Below, piece after piece: positions 34,170-43,741 of a DNA stretch of 53,877 bases (its first letter is position 1; each line of letters starts with the position of its first letter). The DNA lies in NCBI GenBank assembly GCA_025062095.1, contig JANXAZ010000023.1, forward strand, positions 1 through 53,877, written 5' to 3'. The notes beneath the pieces were generated by a model. The model was not told the DNA's origin and ran no database searches. It saw nothing but the letters and a program-made list of their open reading frames with translations. A program made the position numbers and the translations under genes. The DNA is from Geminicoccaceae bacterium. Its GTDB lineage: Bacteria; Pseudomonadota; Alphaproteobacteria; Geminicoccales; Geminicoccaceae.

Positions 34170-35150
34170 ATGCTCGGCTTCGCCCTGCGTCCGCAGAAGC
34201 GGTTCACCGATCTTTCCGAGCGCGAGATCCTGGCGCTCGCCATCACCCTCGAGGAAGAAGACGGCCGTATCTACCGCGACTACGCGGAAGGTCTGCGCGA
34301 GCATTATCCGGCCACCGCCAAGATCTTCGAGGAGATGGCCGAGGAGGAGAGCGAGCACCGGCGCAGGCTGATCGAGCTCTATCGGCAGAAGTTCGGCGAG
34401 CACATCCCGCTCGTGCGCCGCGAGGACATCCGCGGTTTCGTCCGTCGCAAGCCGATCTGGCTCACCCGCCCGCTCGGGCTGGAGGCGGTGCGCCGGCAAG
34501 CGGCCGAGATCGAGGCCGAGACCGGCAACTTCTACCGCAAGGCGGCGCAGCACGTGACCGACGCCAGCATCCGCAAACTCCTCGTCGATCTCGCGGAAAC
34601 CGAGCAGGAGCACGTCGCCTTGGCCGAGCAGCTGGAGCGCGTGCACGCGGGCGGCGAGCGCGGCAAGGAAGAGGTCGAGCACGCACGGCGGCGCTTCGTC
34701 CTGCAGTTCGTCCAGCCCGGGTTGGCCGGGCTCATGGACGGCTCGGTGAGCACGCTCGCCCCGCTCTTCGCCGCCGCCATGGCCACCGGCAACAGTTGGG
34801 AGACCTTTCTCGTCGGCGTCGCCGCCTCGGTGGGCGCGGGGATCTCGATGGGCTTCGCCGAGGCGCTCTCCGACGACGGGGCGCTCACCGGGCGCGGCAC
34901 GCCCTGGGTGCGCGGCACGGTGTGCGGCGGTATGACCACCCTCGGCGGTCTCGGCCACACCCTGCCCTATCTCATCCCCGACTTCTGGGTGGCGACGACG
35001 CTCGCCGTCCTCATCGTGCTCGTCGAGCTGTGGGCGATCGCCTGGATCCGGGCGCGCTACATGGACACGCCCTTCCTGCAGGCGGCGTTCCAGGTCGTGG
35101 TCGGCGGTTTCCTCGTGTTCCTGGCCGGGATCGTGATCGGTTCGGCTTAG
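34170..35150 (+). CDS. mbfA: Membrane-bound ferritin/iron exporter MbfA (Er-VIT1)
   Basis: 326 residues. The N-terminal half is a ferritin-like four-helix domain with [43 protein letters not shown] and [12 protein letters not shown], holding two E-x-x-H iron pairs. The C-terminal half is a VIT1/CCC1-like membrane domain (about 175-326, five helices) with [19 protein letters not shown] and [16 protein letters not shown]. MbfA exports iron and protects against iron and peroxide stress. ATG 34170 follows AGAGGAACG. Confidence 0.92.
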   Translation: MLGFALRPQKRFTDLSEREILALAITLEEEDGRIYRDYAEGLREHYPATAKIFEEMAEEESEHRRRLIELYRQKFGEHIPLVRREDIRGFVRRKPIWLTRPLGLEAVRRQAAEIEAETGNFYRKAAQHVTDASIRKLLVDLAETEQEHVALAEQLERVHAGGERGKEEVEHARRRFVLQFVQPGLAGLMDGSVSTLAPLFAAAMATGNSWETFLVGVAASVGAGISMGFAEALSDDGALTGRGTPWVRGTVCGGMTTLGGLGHTLPYLIPDFWVATTLAVLIVLVELWAIAWIRARYMDTPFLQAAFQVVVGGFLVFLAGIVIGSA

Positions 35151-35170
35151 CCGCGCGGGCGCTCGCGCGG
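35151..35170. terminator. Bidirectional hairpin between mbfA and erpA
   Basis: CCGCGCG (35151-35157) and CGCGCGG (35164-35170) form a perfect 7-bp stem with a 6-base loop. It fills almost the whole gap between two convergent stop codons. No T-run flanks it, so termination may rely on the stem or on Rho; symmetry would serve both strands. Confidence 0.5.
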
Positions 35171-35172
35171 CC

Positions 35173-35523
35173 TCAGATCGCGAAGCTGTTGCCGCAGCCG
35201 CAGCTGCTCGTCGCGTTGGGATTGCTCACCCGGAAATAAGCACCGGTCAGATCGTCGACGAAATCGAGCTCCGCTCCCAAGAGATACATCAAGGACAAAC
35301 CGTCGATCGCCACCTCGGCGCCGTCCTTGCGCACGAGCACGTCGTCCGGGAACGACCGGTCGTCGAGCGAGAATTCGTAGCGGAAGCCCGAACAGCCGCC
35401 GCCCGCCACCGCCAAGCGCAGCTTGAGGTTCGGGCGGCCCTCGCGGGCCACGAGCTCCTTGATCCGCCGCGCCGCCGCCTCGGTCACCCGGATCGGATCG
35501 GGGCGACCCTTGATCTCCGCCAT
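35173..35523 (-). CDS. erpA: A-type iron-sulfur carrier protein ErpA/IscA
   Basis: 116 residues. The three conserved cysteines are Cys44 (GGGCSGF), Cys108 and Cys110 (SCGCGNSF), which bind an Fe-S cluster for delivery to apoproteins. The sequence LRLAVAGGGCSGFRYEFSLDD fits ErpA/IscA. It stands alone, away from any suf or isc operon and next to dgt, an arrangement common in alphaproteobacteria. ATG 35523. Proximity to iron gene mbfA may be coincidental. Confidence 0.92.
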   Translation of the reverse strand: MAEIKGRPDPIRVTEAAARRIKELVAREGRPNLKLRLAVAGGGCSGFRYEFSLDDRSFPDDVLVRKDGAEVAIDGLSLMYLLGAELDFVDDLTGAYFRVSNPNATSSCGCGNSFAI

Positions 35524-35555
35524 ACCCTACCCCTATGCTGCTCGTACTTGCCCCA

Positions 35556-35585
35556 ATGATCTGAGAGCCGAGCCGCGCTTGTCAA
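35556..35585 (-). promoter_or_regulatory. Probable erpA promoter
   Basis: On the minus strand a perfect TTGACA (-35, 35585 to 35580) is followed after 18 bases by GATCAT (35561 to 35556), a 4-of-6 match to TATAAT. The start ATG lies about 33 bases downstream of the -10. No IscR-type palindrome was seen. Confidence 0.5.
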
Positions 35586-35631
35586 ACCGGCCTCGGAAGG
35601 TCGTCCTCGTCCGGGCACGGAGAAGGCTTCG

Positions 35632-36786
35632 ATGCGGCTGAACCTCGCGCCCTGGGCCTGCCGGCCCGAGACGAGCCTCGGCCGCGCGGTCCCCGAGCCG
35701 GAAAGTCCCTATCGCAGCTGCTACCAGCGCGATCGCGACCGTATCGTGCATTCCACCGCCTTTCGCCGCCTCGAGTACAAGACCCAGGTCTTCGCCCATT
35801 TCGAAGGCGATCACTACCGCACGCGCCTCACCCACAGCCTCGAGGTGGCCCAGATCGCCCGCACCCTCGCCCGCGCGCTCTCCGTCGACGAGGACCTCGC
35901 CGAGGCCATCGCGCTCGCCCACGATCTCGGCCATTCCGCCTTCGGCCACGCCGGCGAGCGCGCGCTCGACGCCGCCCTCGCCGCCTGGGGCGGCTTCGAC
36001 CACAATCTCCAGACCTTCCGCATCGTCACCGAGCTCGAGCAGCGCTACGCGCGTTTCGACGGGCTCAATCTGACCTTCGAGACGCTCGAGGGCGTGGTCA
36101 AGCACAACGGCCCCGCCCGCGCGCCCTTCCCCGAACCGATCGCGCGTCACCCGCTGGCCCGGGTGATCGACCTCGAGAGCCAACCGACGGTCGAAGCCCA
36201 GGTCGCCGCGATCGCCGACGACGTCGCCTACTGCTCCCACGACGTCGACGACGGCTTGCGCGCGGGCTTCTTCGCCCTCGAGGAGCTGGCGCCCCTGCCC
36301 CTGTTCGGCTCTCTCGTGCGCTCGGTTTTGGAGAGCTATCCGGGACTCGAACCCGCCCGGCTCGCCCACGAGACCCATCGGCGCCTGATCGACGCCATGG
36401 TCGGCGATCTCGTGGTCGAGGCCCGGCGCCGGCTGCAGGCCGCCGATCCCTCCTCGCCCGATGCCGTGCGCGCTCTCCCCGAGCCGGTGCTCGCCTTCTC
36501 GCCGGCGATGGCGGAGGCGGTCGCCTGCCTGCGCAATTTTCTCGCAGAACGCGTCTACAAACACTATAAGGTCAACCGCATGGCAAGAAAGGCGGAGCGT
36601 CTGGTGACCGAACTCGTCCGCGCCTTCCTCGAAGCGCCTTCCTGCCTGCCCGATCGCTGGCGCGAGCGGGCCACCGATCCCGCGAGCACGGCGGCGGCGG
36701 TGCGCGATTACGTCGCCGGGATGACCGACCGCTACGCCGTCGACGAGTACGACCGGCTCTTCCGCATGGAGCGGGATCGGCCATGA
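35632..36786 (+). CDS. dgt: Deoxyguanosinetriphosphate triphosphohydrolase-like protein
   Basis: 384 residues of the HD-domain family. [15 protein letters not shown] is the characteristic start; [14 protein letters not shown] supplies the first His and [11 protein letters not shown] the HD pair; [11 protein letters not shown] supplies the last Asp. The enzyme hydrolyses dGTP (or dNTPs) to the nucleoside and triphosphate. Its stop overlaps the argS start (ATGA), opening the compact dgt-argS-SPOR-nagZ operon. Confidence 0.93.
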   Translation: MRLNLAPWACRPETSLGRAVPEPESPYRSCYQRDRDRIVHSTAFRRLEYKTQVFAHFEGDHYRTRLTHSLEVAQIARTLARALSVDEDLAEAIALAHDLGHSAFGHAGERALDAALAAWGGFDHNLQTFRIVTELEQRYARFDGLNLTFETLEGVVKHNGPARAPFPEPIARHPLARVIDLESQPTVEAQVAAIADDVAYCSHDVDDGLRAGFFALEELAPLPLFGSLVRSVLESYPGLEPARLAHETHRRLIDAMVGDLVVEARRRLQAADPSSPDAVRALPEPVLAFSPAMAEAVACLRNFLAERVYKHYKVNRMARKAERLVTELVRAFLEAPSCLPDRWRERATDPASTAAAVRDYVAGMTDRYAVDEYDRLFRMERDRP

Positions 36787-38531
36787 GCGCCTTCGCGCGC
36801 CTCGCCGCTCTCGTCCGCGCCGCTCTCGCGCGGCTGCAGGAGCGAGGGGAACTCCCGCGCGATCTCTCCTTCGATGCCGTGGTCGTCGAACCGCCGCGCG
36901 ATCCCGCCCACGGCGAGGCGGCCACCAACGCCGCGCTTCTCCTCGCCAAGCCGGCGGGCAAGCCGCCGATGGAGCTCGCGCGCGCCCTCGCGGCGGCTCT
37001 GGCCCGCGAGCCCGAGGTGGTCGCCGCCCGCGCCGCCCCGCCCGGCTTCGTCAACCTCGACCTCGATCCGGATTTCTGGCGCGCCGAGATCCGCGCCGCG
37101 CTCGAGGCCGGAACCGACTACGGCCGGCTCGACCTCGGCCGCGGGCGGCCCGTGAACGTCGAATACTGCTCGGCCAATCCCACGGGGCCGCTGCACGTCG
37201 GCCACGGCCGCGGCACGGTGGTCGGCGACGCGCTCGCCAATCTCCTCGCGCACATGGGCTACCGGGTCACGCGCGAATACTACGTCAACGACGCCGGCGC
37301 GCAGATCGAGGCCCTCGCCCGCTCCGTCCACCTCCGCTACCGCGAGGCTCTGGGCGAACCCATCGGCTCGTTCCCGGAAGGTCTCTATCCCGGCGAGTAC
37401 CTCGTCCCCGTCGGGCGCGCCCTCGCCGAGCGCTACGGCGACCGCTACCGCACCGCCCCCGAGAGCGAATGGCTCGATCTGTTCGGCCGCGAGGCGGTGG
37501 CGGCGATGCTCGCGCGCATCCGAGAGGACCTCGCGGCGCTCGGGGTCCGGCACGACGTCTTCACGAGCGAGCGGGCCCTCGTCGAAGCGGGCAAGGTCGA
37601 GGAGGCGCTCGACTTCTTGAAGTCCAAGGGCCTTCTGTACACCGGCACCCTGCCGGCGCCCAAGGGCAAGCCGATCGAGGACTGGGAGCCGGTCCCCCAG
37701 CTCCTGTTCAAGGCCACCGCCTTCGGCGACGACACCGATCGACCGCTCAAGCGCTCGACCGGCCATTGGACCTATTTCGCCGCCGACATCGCCTATCACC
37801 TCGACAAGTGGCGGCGCGGCTTCGACTGGATGATCGACGTCTGGGGGGCGGATCACGCCGGCTACGTCAAGCGTCTGCAGGCCGCGGTCAAGGCCTTCTC
37901 CGACGGCGCCGCCACCTTGGACGTGCGCCTGTGCCAGCTCGTCAACCTCTTGGACGGCGGCAAGCCTCTGCGGATGAGCAAACGCGCCGGGCGCATCGTC
38001 ACCCTCCGCGACGTCGTCGAGGAAGTGGGCAAGGACGTCTTCCGTTTCGTCATGCTCACCCGCAAGAACGACGCGCCCTTGGACTTCGATCTCGTCGCGG
38101 TGACCGAGCAGTCCAAGGACAACCCGGTCTTCTACGTCCAATACGCGCACGCGCGCATCTGCTCGGTCTTCCGTCACGCCCGAGAGCAGGGCTTTCCGAC
38201 CGCGCGCGAGGAGCTCGTGCGCGCCCCGCTCGAGCGGCTCTCGGATCCCGCCGAGCTCGCGCTCGTGCGCGCGCTCGCGCTCTGGCCGCGCTGTCTCGAG
38301 CAGGCGGCGCGGCACGGCGAGCCCCACCGCCTCGCCTTCTTCCTCGTCGATCTCGCGGGTCTGTTCCACGCTCTGTGGACCAAGGGCAAGGAGCATCCCG
38401 AGCTGCGCTTTCTCGTCGCCGAGGACCGGCCGCTCGCGTTGGCCCGGCTCGCGTTGCTCGCCGCCGTGCGCACCGTGATCGCCGCCGGGCTCGGCATCAT
38501 CGGAGTCCAGCCGGTGGAAGAGCTCGGCTGA
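36783..38531 (+). CDS. argS: Arginyl-tRNA synthetase
   Basis: 582 residues, class I synthetase. An N-terminal Add-1 domain (about 1-110) precedes the HIGH motif as [12 protein letters not shown] (near residue 140). The KMSKS equivalent is PLRMSKRAG (about residue 398), and a C-terminal DALR anticodon-binding domain includes [15 protein letters not shown]. It charges tRNA-Arg in the cytoplasm. ATG 36783 overlaps dgt. Confidence 0.97.
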   Translation: MSAFARLAALVRAALARLQERGELPRDLSFDAVVVEPPRDPAHGEAATNAALLLAKPAGKPPMELARALAAALAREPEVVAARAAPPGFVNLDLDPDFWRAEIRAALEAGTDYGRLDLGRGRPVNVEYCSANPTGPLHVGHGRGTVVGDALANLLAHMGYRVTREYYVNDAGAQIEALARSVHLRYREALGEPIGSFPEGLYPGEYLVPVGRALAERYGDRYRTAPESEWLDLFGREAVAAMLARIREDLAALGVRHDVFTSERALVEAGKVEEALDFLKSKGLLYTGTLPAPKGKPIEDWEPVPQLLFKATAFGDDTDRPLKRSTGHWTYFAADIAYHLDKWRRGFDWMIDVWGADHAGYVKRLQAAVKAFSDGAATLDVRLCQLVNLLDGGKPLRMSKRAGRIVTLRDVVEEVGKDVFRFVMLTRKNDAPLDFDLVAVTEQSKDNPVFYVQYAHARICSVFRHAREQGFPTAREELVRAPLERLSDPAELALVRALALWPRCLEQAARHGEPHRLAFFLVDLAGLFHALWTKGKEHPELRFLVAEDRPLALARLALLAAVRTVIAAGLGIIGVQPVEELG

Positions 38532-38553
38532 GGCCGATCGGACGAGGTGCACC

Positions 38554-39483
38554 ATGGCGAGCATCCACGAGACGCTGGGGGCGAGCGGAAGCGAGGTCCC
38601 CAAGGTCGTGGCCGAGGACCCCCCGCGACGCGGCTTCGCCCGTCGCTTCGCGTTACCGTTCGCCTTTCTCGCCGTCTTCGGACTGTTCGCCCTCGTCGTG
38701 GTCGGCGCCTGGCAGGACTATCTCGCGCCTTCCGGCGAACCGCCGCTCGTCCGCGCCCCCCCGGGGCCGATCAAGCGTCCGCCCGACACACCCGGTGCCG
38801 TGGACACGCAGAGCGAAGGCGCGGCCGCGCTCGCCGCCGGCCAACCTCCGCCCCCGCGCATCGAGCGCATCCTGCCCCGCGACCCCCCGCCCCCCAAGAC
38901 CCTCGCCGAGGCCGACCCCGGCCTCGTCGCCCCGCCGCCCGCTTCCTCCGCGCCGGCCGAGGCGAAGCCGGCCCTCCCGCACGGCCTCGGGGCACCGGTC
39001 GCGGGCGCGAACGGGCCCGCGCGCGCGACGGCCGCGACCGCGCTCGCCGAAGGCCCCGGGGAAGCCTACACCCCGCCCGCGAACACCGCCCCGCCCCCGG
39101 CCGCCGCGTCGAGCCCCGCGCCCGCGCCGCTTCCCGTCGCCGGCCGGGCGGGGGCCGAGTCCGGCGCCGCGCGGGCGCCCTCCGCGAACGCGTCCGCGCC
39201 CGCCGGGACCGCGCGGGCGAGCGGTCCCGCCGGCCCCTGGGGCGTGCAGATCGCCGCGGTGAGCTCGCGCGAGGCGGCCGAGCGCGGCTGGCGCGCCCTT
39301 CTCGCCCGCTACCCCGATGTTCTCGGGCCGCTGCAGCCGCGGGTCGAGGAGCTCAGGCTCGCCAACGGCTCCACCCTCTATCGCCTGCAGGGCGTCGGCC
39401 TCGGCGACCGCGAGGCGGCGGCGCGGGTGTGCGCGCGGCTGCGCGCGGGCGGAGAGCAGTGCTTCGTCGTGGGCGCGCGGTGA
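38554..39483 (+). CDS. SPOR-domain membrane protein
   Basis: 309 residues. A cytoplasmic N-terminus is followed by one membrane helix (about 33-53), a long Pro/Ala-rich periplasmic linker (about 60-225), and a C-terminal SPOR domain (about 228-309, GPWGVQIAAVSSREAAERGW to GGEQCFVVGA). SPOR domains bind denuded peptidoglycan at the septum, so a cell-division role is likely. In this position between argS and nagZ the same architecture recurs in alphaproteobacteria. Its stop overlaps nagZ (GTGA). Confidence 0.85.
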   Translation: MASIHETLGASGSEVPKVVAEDPPRRGFARRFALPFAFLAVFGLFALVVVGAWQDYLAPSGEPPLVRAPPGPIKRPPDTPGAVDTQSEGAAALAAGQPPPPRIERILPRDPPPPKTLAEADPGLVAPPPASSAPAEAKPALPHGLGAPVAGANGPARATAATALAEGPGEAYTPPANTAPPPAAASSPAPAPLPVAGRAGAESGAARAPSANASAPAGTARASGPAGPWGVQIAAVSSREAAERGWRALLARYPDVLGPLQPRVEELRLANGSTLYRLQGVGLGDREAAARVCARLRAGGEQCFVVGAR

Positions 39484-40496
39484 TCCCCCCGCGCCCCTGC
39501 GTGGTCGGCGTCTCGGGCCCCGCGCTGTCCCCCGAGGAAGCGGCGCTGTTCGCCCGCCTGCCGCCCGCGGGAGTGATCCTCTTCGCCCGCAACGTCCGCG
39601 ATCGCGGCCAGCTGCGCCGGCTCGTCGCCGATCTGCGCACCGCCTGCCGCCCTTGGCCGATTCTCGTGATGGTCGATCAGGAGGGCGGCCGGGTCCAGCG
39701 GCTGCGCCCGCCCGAATGGCGCGCGCTCCCTCCGGCCGCCGCGATCGGCGCGCTCGCGCGCCGCGATCCCGATCGGGGCGCGCGGGCGGCCTGGCTCGCG
39801 GGCCGGCTCGTCGCCTGCGATCTCGCGGAAGTCGGGATCGACGTGGCGGTCGCTCCCGTGCTCGATCTGGCGCTGCCCGAGACCACGGAGGCGATCGGCG
39901 ATCGCGCCTTCGCTTCCGATCCCGAACTCGTCGGCCGGCTCGGCCGTGCCTTCCTCGCGGGTTTGCGCGCGGGCGGGGCGCTGGGGGTGATCAAGCATCT
40001 GCCCGGGCACGGCCGCGCCCGGCTCGACAGCCACCGCACCCTTCCGCGCGTCGCCGCCGCGCGCGCGGAGCTCGCCCGCACCGACTTCCGTCCGTTCCGG
40101 GATTGTGCTTTCGCGCCGCTCGGCATGACCGCGCACCTGCTCTACGAAGACATCGATCCCGAGCGTCCCGCCACGCTGTCCCCCCGGGTCGTCGCGGAGA
40201 TCGTCCGGGGCGCGATCGGCTTTCGCGGCGTGCTCCTGAGCGACGATCTCGAGATGGGCGCTCTTTCTGGCCCCCTGCTCGCGCGCGCCCGCGCCGCGCT
40301 CGCTGCCGGGTGCGATCTCGTCCTCGCCGCCTCGGGCGAGCTCGCCCGCAACCGCGCCCTCCTCGAAGGGCTGCCGCCCGTGGACGAGGTGCTGGGCGCG
40401 CGGCTGCGGGCCCTGCTCGACCGGCCCGCGCCCGAGCTTCCCTTCGATCCCGAGGCGGGAGCGGCCGAGCTCGCCGCGCTCGTCGGCCGGGGCTGA
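39480..40496 (+). CDS. nagZ: Beta-N-acetylhexosaminidase (cell-wall recycling)
   Basis: 338 residues, glycoside hydrolase family 3, single-domain. VMVDQEGGRVQRLRPP, the KHLPGHGRARLDSH loop with the acid/base Asp-His pair, and LLSDDLEMGAL with the nucleophile Asp are the NagZ hallmarks. It removes GlcNAc from anhydro-muropeptides in the cytoplasm. GTG 39480 overlaps the SPOR-gene stop. Confidence 0.93.
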   Translation: MIPPRPCVVGVSGPALSPEEAALFARLPPAGVILFARNVRDRGQLRRLVADLRTACRPWPILVMVDQEGGRVQRLRPPEWRALPPAAAIGALARRDPDRGARAAWLAGRLVACDLAEVGIDVAVAPVLDLALPETTEAIGDRAFASDPELVGRLGRAFLAGLRAGGALGVIKHLPGHGRARLDSHRTLPRVAAARAELARTDFRPFRDCAFAPLGMTAHLLYEDIDPERPATLSPRVVAEIVRGAIGFRGVLLSDDLEMGALSGPLLARARAALAAGCDLVLAASGELARNRALLEGLPPVDEVLGARLRALLDRPAPELPFDPEAGAAELAALVGRG

Positions 40497-40499
40497 GCG

Positions 40500-41198
40500 A
40501 TGATCGACTTCGCCGCCCTGGGCCATACGCTTTCCGTCTGGCTCCTTCCCGTGCTCCTCGCGATCACCCTGCACGAAGCCGCGCACGGCTGGGCGGCCGA
40601 CAAGCTCGGCGACGACACCGCTCGCCGCCTCGGACGGGTCACCGTCAATCCCCTCGCGCACGTCGATCCCTTCGGCACCGTCCTCGTCCCCGGAGCGCTC
40701 GTCCTTCTGGGATCTCCTTTCGTCTTCGGCTGGGCCAAGCCGGTGCCGGTGGCCTTTCATCGCCTGCGCCGTCCCAAGCGCGACATGGTCCTCGTGGCCG
40801 CGGCGGGTCCGGCCGTGAACCTCGTGCAGGCGGTCGTCGCCGCCTGGGCCATGCACCTCACCGATCTGTTGCCCCCGCGCCTGGGAGAATGGGTGCACGC
40901 GAACTGCAACAACGCCGTGTTCGCGAACATCTTCCTCGCCGCCTTCAACCTCCTGCCCCTTCCCCCTCTCGACGGCGGCCGGATCCTCACGGGGCTGTTG
41001 CCGCTGCCTTTCGCGCGCGTCTTCGCCCGTCTCGAACGGGTGGGGCTCGTGGTGCTCCTGCTTCTCGCGGTGATCGTCCCGCTTCTCGCGCGCGAGCTCG
41101 GCTTCGCCTTCAACCCGCTTCTCGCCGTGCTCATGCCTCTCGCCGAGCTCTTGTTCCGTCTCGTGCTCGCGCTCGGCTTGTGGTGGGACGGCCCGTGA
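40500..41198 (+). CDS. Site-2 protease family (M50) membrane metalloprotease
   Basis: 232 residues, about five to six membrane segments. ITLHEAAHGWAADKLGD contains the HExxH zinc motif, and FNLLPLPPLDGGRI the third ligand Asp. The small YwhC-like M50B type lacks a PDZ domain, unlike RseP. Its physiological substrate is unknown. It lies between nagZ and scpA and overlaps scpA (GTGA). Confidence 0.88.
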   Translation: MIDFAALGHTLSVWLLPVLLAITLHEAAHGWAADKLGDDTARRLGRVTVNPLAHVDPFGTVLVPGALVLLGSPFVFGWAKPVPVAFHRLRRPKRDMVLVAAAGPAVNLVQAVVAAWAMHLTDLLPPRLGEWVHANCNNAVFANIFLAAFNLLPLPPLDGGRILTGLLPLPFARVFARLERVGLVVLLLLAVIVPLLARELGFAFNPLLAVLMPLAELLFRLVLALGLWWDGP

Positions 41199-41929
41199 GC
41201 CTGACCCCGGCGCTCGCCTTCGCCGTCCGGCTCGAGGGCTTCGAGGGGCCGCTCGAGCTCCTGCTCGAGCTCGCCCGCGCCCAGAAGGTCGACCTCGCGC
41301 GGATCTCGGTGGTGGCGCTCGTCGACCAGTATCTCGCCTGGCTCGAGCGGGCCAAGGCCGAGCGGCTGGCGCTCGCCGCCGAATATCTCGTCATGGCCGC
41401 CTGGCTCGCCTGGCTCAAGTCGCGGCTGCTGTTGCCCGCGCAAGCGCGCGAGCGGGCGCCGGCGGAAGAGGCGGAATGCGCCCTGCGCGCTCGGCTCGCG
41501 CAGCTCGAGGCGATCCGCGCCGCCGCCGCCTGGCTCGAGGCGCGCCCGCGGCTCGGGCGCGAGCGGCTCGCGCGCGGCGCCCCCGAGCCCCTTCCCGAAC
41601 GCCTGCGGCCGCGCTGGACCGCGAGCCTGGGCGATCTCTTGGCCGCCGCCGCGCGCCTCGCCGCCCGCCGGGCGCCCGAGCGGCTGCGCCTCGAGCGCCC
41701 GGCGCTGGTGACCGTCGAGGCCATGCTCGAGCGCCACGCCCGCGACCTCGTCGGCCGCGAATGGCGCGAGCTCGTCTCCTTCCTGCCGCCCGGGCCGGCC
41801 TCCGCCCTCGAGCGGCGGGCGGCCTTCGCCTCCGCGCTCCTCGCCGCGCTCGAGCTCGCCCGCCGCGGCGCCCTCGAGCTCGAGCAAGGCGTCGCTTTCG
41901 GTCCGATCTTCGTGCGCAAACGCCCATGA
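41195..41929 (+). CDS. scpA: Segregation and condensation protein A
   Basis: 244 residues. The N-terminal FEGPLELLLELARAQKVDLARISVVALVDQYL is the kleisin signature that binds SMC; LAAEYLVMAAWLAWLKSRLLLP follows. The C-terminal end is a winged helix (RRGALELEQGVAFGPIFVRK). ScpA bridges SMC heads with ScpB to organise chromosomes. GTG 41195 overlaps the protease stop. Confidence 0.94.
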   Translation: MSLTPALAFAVRLEGFEGPLELLLELARAQKVDLARISVVALVDQYLAWLERAKAERLALAAEYLVMAAWLAWLKSRLLLPAQARERAPAEEAECALRARLAQLEAIRAAAAWLEARPRLGRERLARGAPEPLPERLRPRWTASLGDLLAAAARLAARRAPERLRLERPALVTVEAMLERHARDLVGREWRELVSFLPPGPASALERRAAFASALLAALELARRGALELEQGVAFGPIFVRKRP

Positions 41930-42528
41930 GCGAGCGCGCGCTCTCCGATCCCGAACCGAGCGGCGCGGAGCCCGTCGGCGGCGCGGGCGACGCCGCCGCG
42001 GTCGATCCCGTGGCGCTCCTCGAGGCCTATCTCTTCGCCGCTCCCGAACCGGTGGAAGAACGCGAGCTCCAGCTCCTCCTCGGCGCGCAGCTGCGCGTCG
42101 CGGACGTGCTCGCCGAGCTCGCCCGCGTCCTTTCCGGCCGCGGGATCCGGCTCGAGCGACAGGGTCGGCGCTGGGCGTTGCGCACCGCTCCCGAGCTCGC
42201 TCCGCGTCTCGTGCGCCTGCGCCGCCCCGTGCGGCGGCTGTCCAAGGCCGCCCTCGAGACCCTCGCCGTCGTCGCCTGGCGGCAGCCCGTCACCCGCGCC
42301 GAGATCGAGGCGATCCGCGGCGTCTCGCTCTCCCCGGGGACGCTCGAGCTCCTCGTCGAGCTCGGCTGGGTGGCGCCCGCGGGCAGGCGCGAAGCGCCCG
42401 GCCGGCCGGTGGAATGGGCGACCACCCCTGCTTTTCTCGATGCCTTCGGCCTTTCCTCGCTCGCCGATCTGCCGCCGCTCGAGGAGCTCGCCGCGGGCGA
42501 TCTTTTCAACCCCGCCGCCGATCACTAG
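41926..42528 (+). CDS. scpB: Segregation and condensation protein B
   Basis: 200 residues with two winged helices. VALLEAYLFAAPEPVEERELQLLLG is the first, and KAALETLAVVAWRQPVTRAEIEAIRGVS with the second recognition region is the signature. The end (TTPAFLDAFGLSSLADLPPLEEL) is diagnostic. Dimerises and binds ScpA. ATG 41926 overlaps scpA (ATGA). Confidence 0.94.
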   Translation: MSERALSDPEPSGAEPVGGAGDAAAVDPVALLEAYLFAAPEPVEERELQLLLGAQLRVADVLAELARVLSGRGIRLERQGRRWALRTAPELAPRLVRLRRPVRRLSKAALETLAVVAWRQPVTRAEIEAIRGVSLSPGTLELLVELGWVAPAGRREAPGRPVEWATTPAFLDAFGLSSLADLPPLEELAAGDLFNPAADH

Positions 42529-42567
42529 ATGCCTCGGTGGCCGCGCGTGCGGCGCAGCGGAGACGGA

Positions 42568-43653
42568 ATGGCGACGGCTGCGACCCTCGCCCGCGAGCCG
42601 CGCCGGCAGGGTCTGCGGGTCGTCGGGCTCTCGCACCGCTACGGTCCGCGGCGGGTGATCGAGAGAATCGACCTCGACGTCCCGCCCGGGGAGGTGCACT
42701 GTCTCGTGGGCCCTTCGGGCTGCGGCAAGACGACGATCCTGCGGCTGATCGCCGGGCTCGAGCCGTTGCAAGAGGGCGAGATCGCGATCGGCGGGCGGCT
42801 CGTGGCGCGCCCCGGCTTCGCCGTGCCTCCCGAGCGCCGGCGGGTCGGCCTCATGTTCCAGGACTTCGCCCTCTTCCCGCACCTCTCGGTGGCCGAGAAC
42901 GTCGCTTTCGGCCTCGCCGATCGCCCGCGCCCCGAGCGCGCGGCGCGGGTGCGCGACCTCTTGCGCCGGGTGGGGATGGAGCGCTTCGCCGAGGTCTATC
43001 CGCACACCCTCTCCGGGGGCGAGCAGCAGCGCGTGGCCCTCGCCCGGGCGCTCGCGCCTTCCCCCGATCTCATGCTCCTCGACGAGGCCTTCTCGGCCCT
43101 CGATACGACCTTGCGGGCCCAGATCCGCGAGGAGACGATCGCCATTCTCAAAGAGACCGGGACACCCACGCTCCTCGTCACCCACGACGCGGAAGAAGCG
43201 GTGCGCGTGGGCGACCGCATCCACGCCATGGAAGGCGGCCGCATCGTCCAGAGCGGCACCGCGGCCGAGCTCTACGCCCGCCCGGCCGATCTCTTCGTCG
43301 CCGGCTTCTTCGGCCCCGTGAACCGCTTCCGCGCCCGCGTCGCGGACGGGACGGCGGCGACACCGCTCGGGGCCGTCCCGGCACCGGGTCACGCGCCCGG
43401 AAGCGCGGTCGAGGTGGTGGTGCGGCCGGAAGGACTCGAGCTCGCGCGCGCCCGGCCGCAGGCGGCGGTGCGCGCGATCGTGGTCGAGCGCCGGGATCTC
43501 GGTCCGTTGCATCTCCTGCAGCTGCGCCTGGCCGACGGCACGCTCGTCAAGGTGCGCAAGCTGCAGCCCCTGGCGATCGCACCGGGCGAGGAGGTCGAAG
43601 TCCGGCTCGACCCGGCGCACGTCTTCGTCTACCCCTCGGCGGGCGAGGGCTGA
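42568..43653 (+). CDS. ABC transporter ATPase, FbpC/PotA type, orphan
   Basis: 361 residues. Walker A GPSGCGKTT, Q-loop FQDFALFPHLSVAENVAFG, signature LSGGEQQRVALARAL, Walker B LMLLDEAFSALD, switch VTHDAEEAVRVGD, and a C-terminal TOBE domain (about 255-361). Such ATPases power iron(III), polyamine, thiamine or sulfate importers. No permease or binding protein accompanies it. ATG 42568 follows GGAG by five bases; ATG 42529, abutting the scpB stop, is an alternative. It occupies the place of tatA in the usual gene order. Confidence 0.85.
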   Translation: MATAATLAREPRRQGLRVVGLSHRYGPRRVIERIDLDVPPGEVHCLVGPSGCGKTTILRLIAGLEPLQEGEIAIGGRLVARPGFAVPPERRRVGLMFQDFALFPHLSVAENVAFGLADRPRPERAARVRDLLRRVGMERFAEVYPHTLSGGEQQRVALARALAPSPDLMLLDEAFSALDTTLRAQIREETIAILKETGTPTLLVTHDAEEAVRVGDRIHAMEGGRIVQSGTAAELYARPADLFVAGFFGPVNRFRARVADGTAATPLGAVPAPGHAPGSAVEVVVRPEGLELARARPQAAVRAIVVERRDLGPLHLLQLRLADGTLVKVRKLQPLAIAPGEEVEVRLDPAHVFVYPSAGEG

Positions 43654-43741
43654 GCCGGGCCGCGGTTGCGCGGGCGTGATGCTTTTGCCACATTGCCGGG
43701 CCGGTCCCGAGGCGCGGTGCCGGCCGGGCGGAGTTGGGCGC

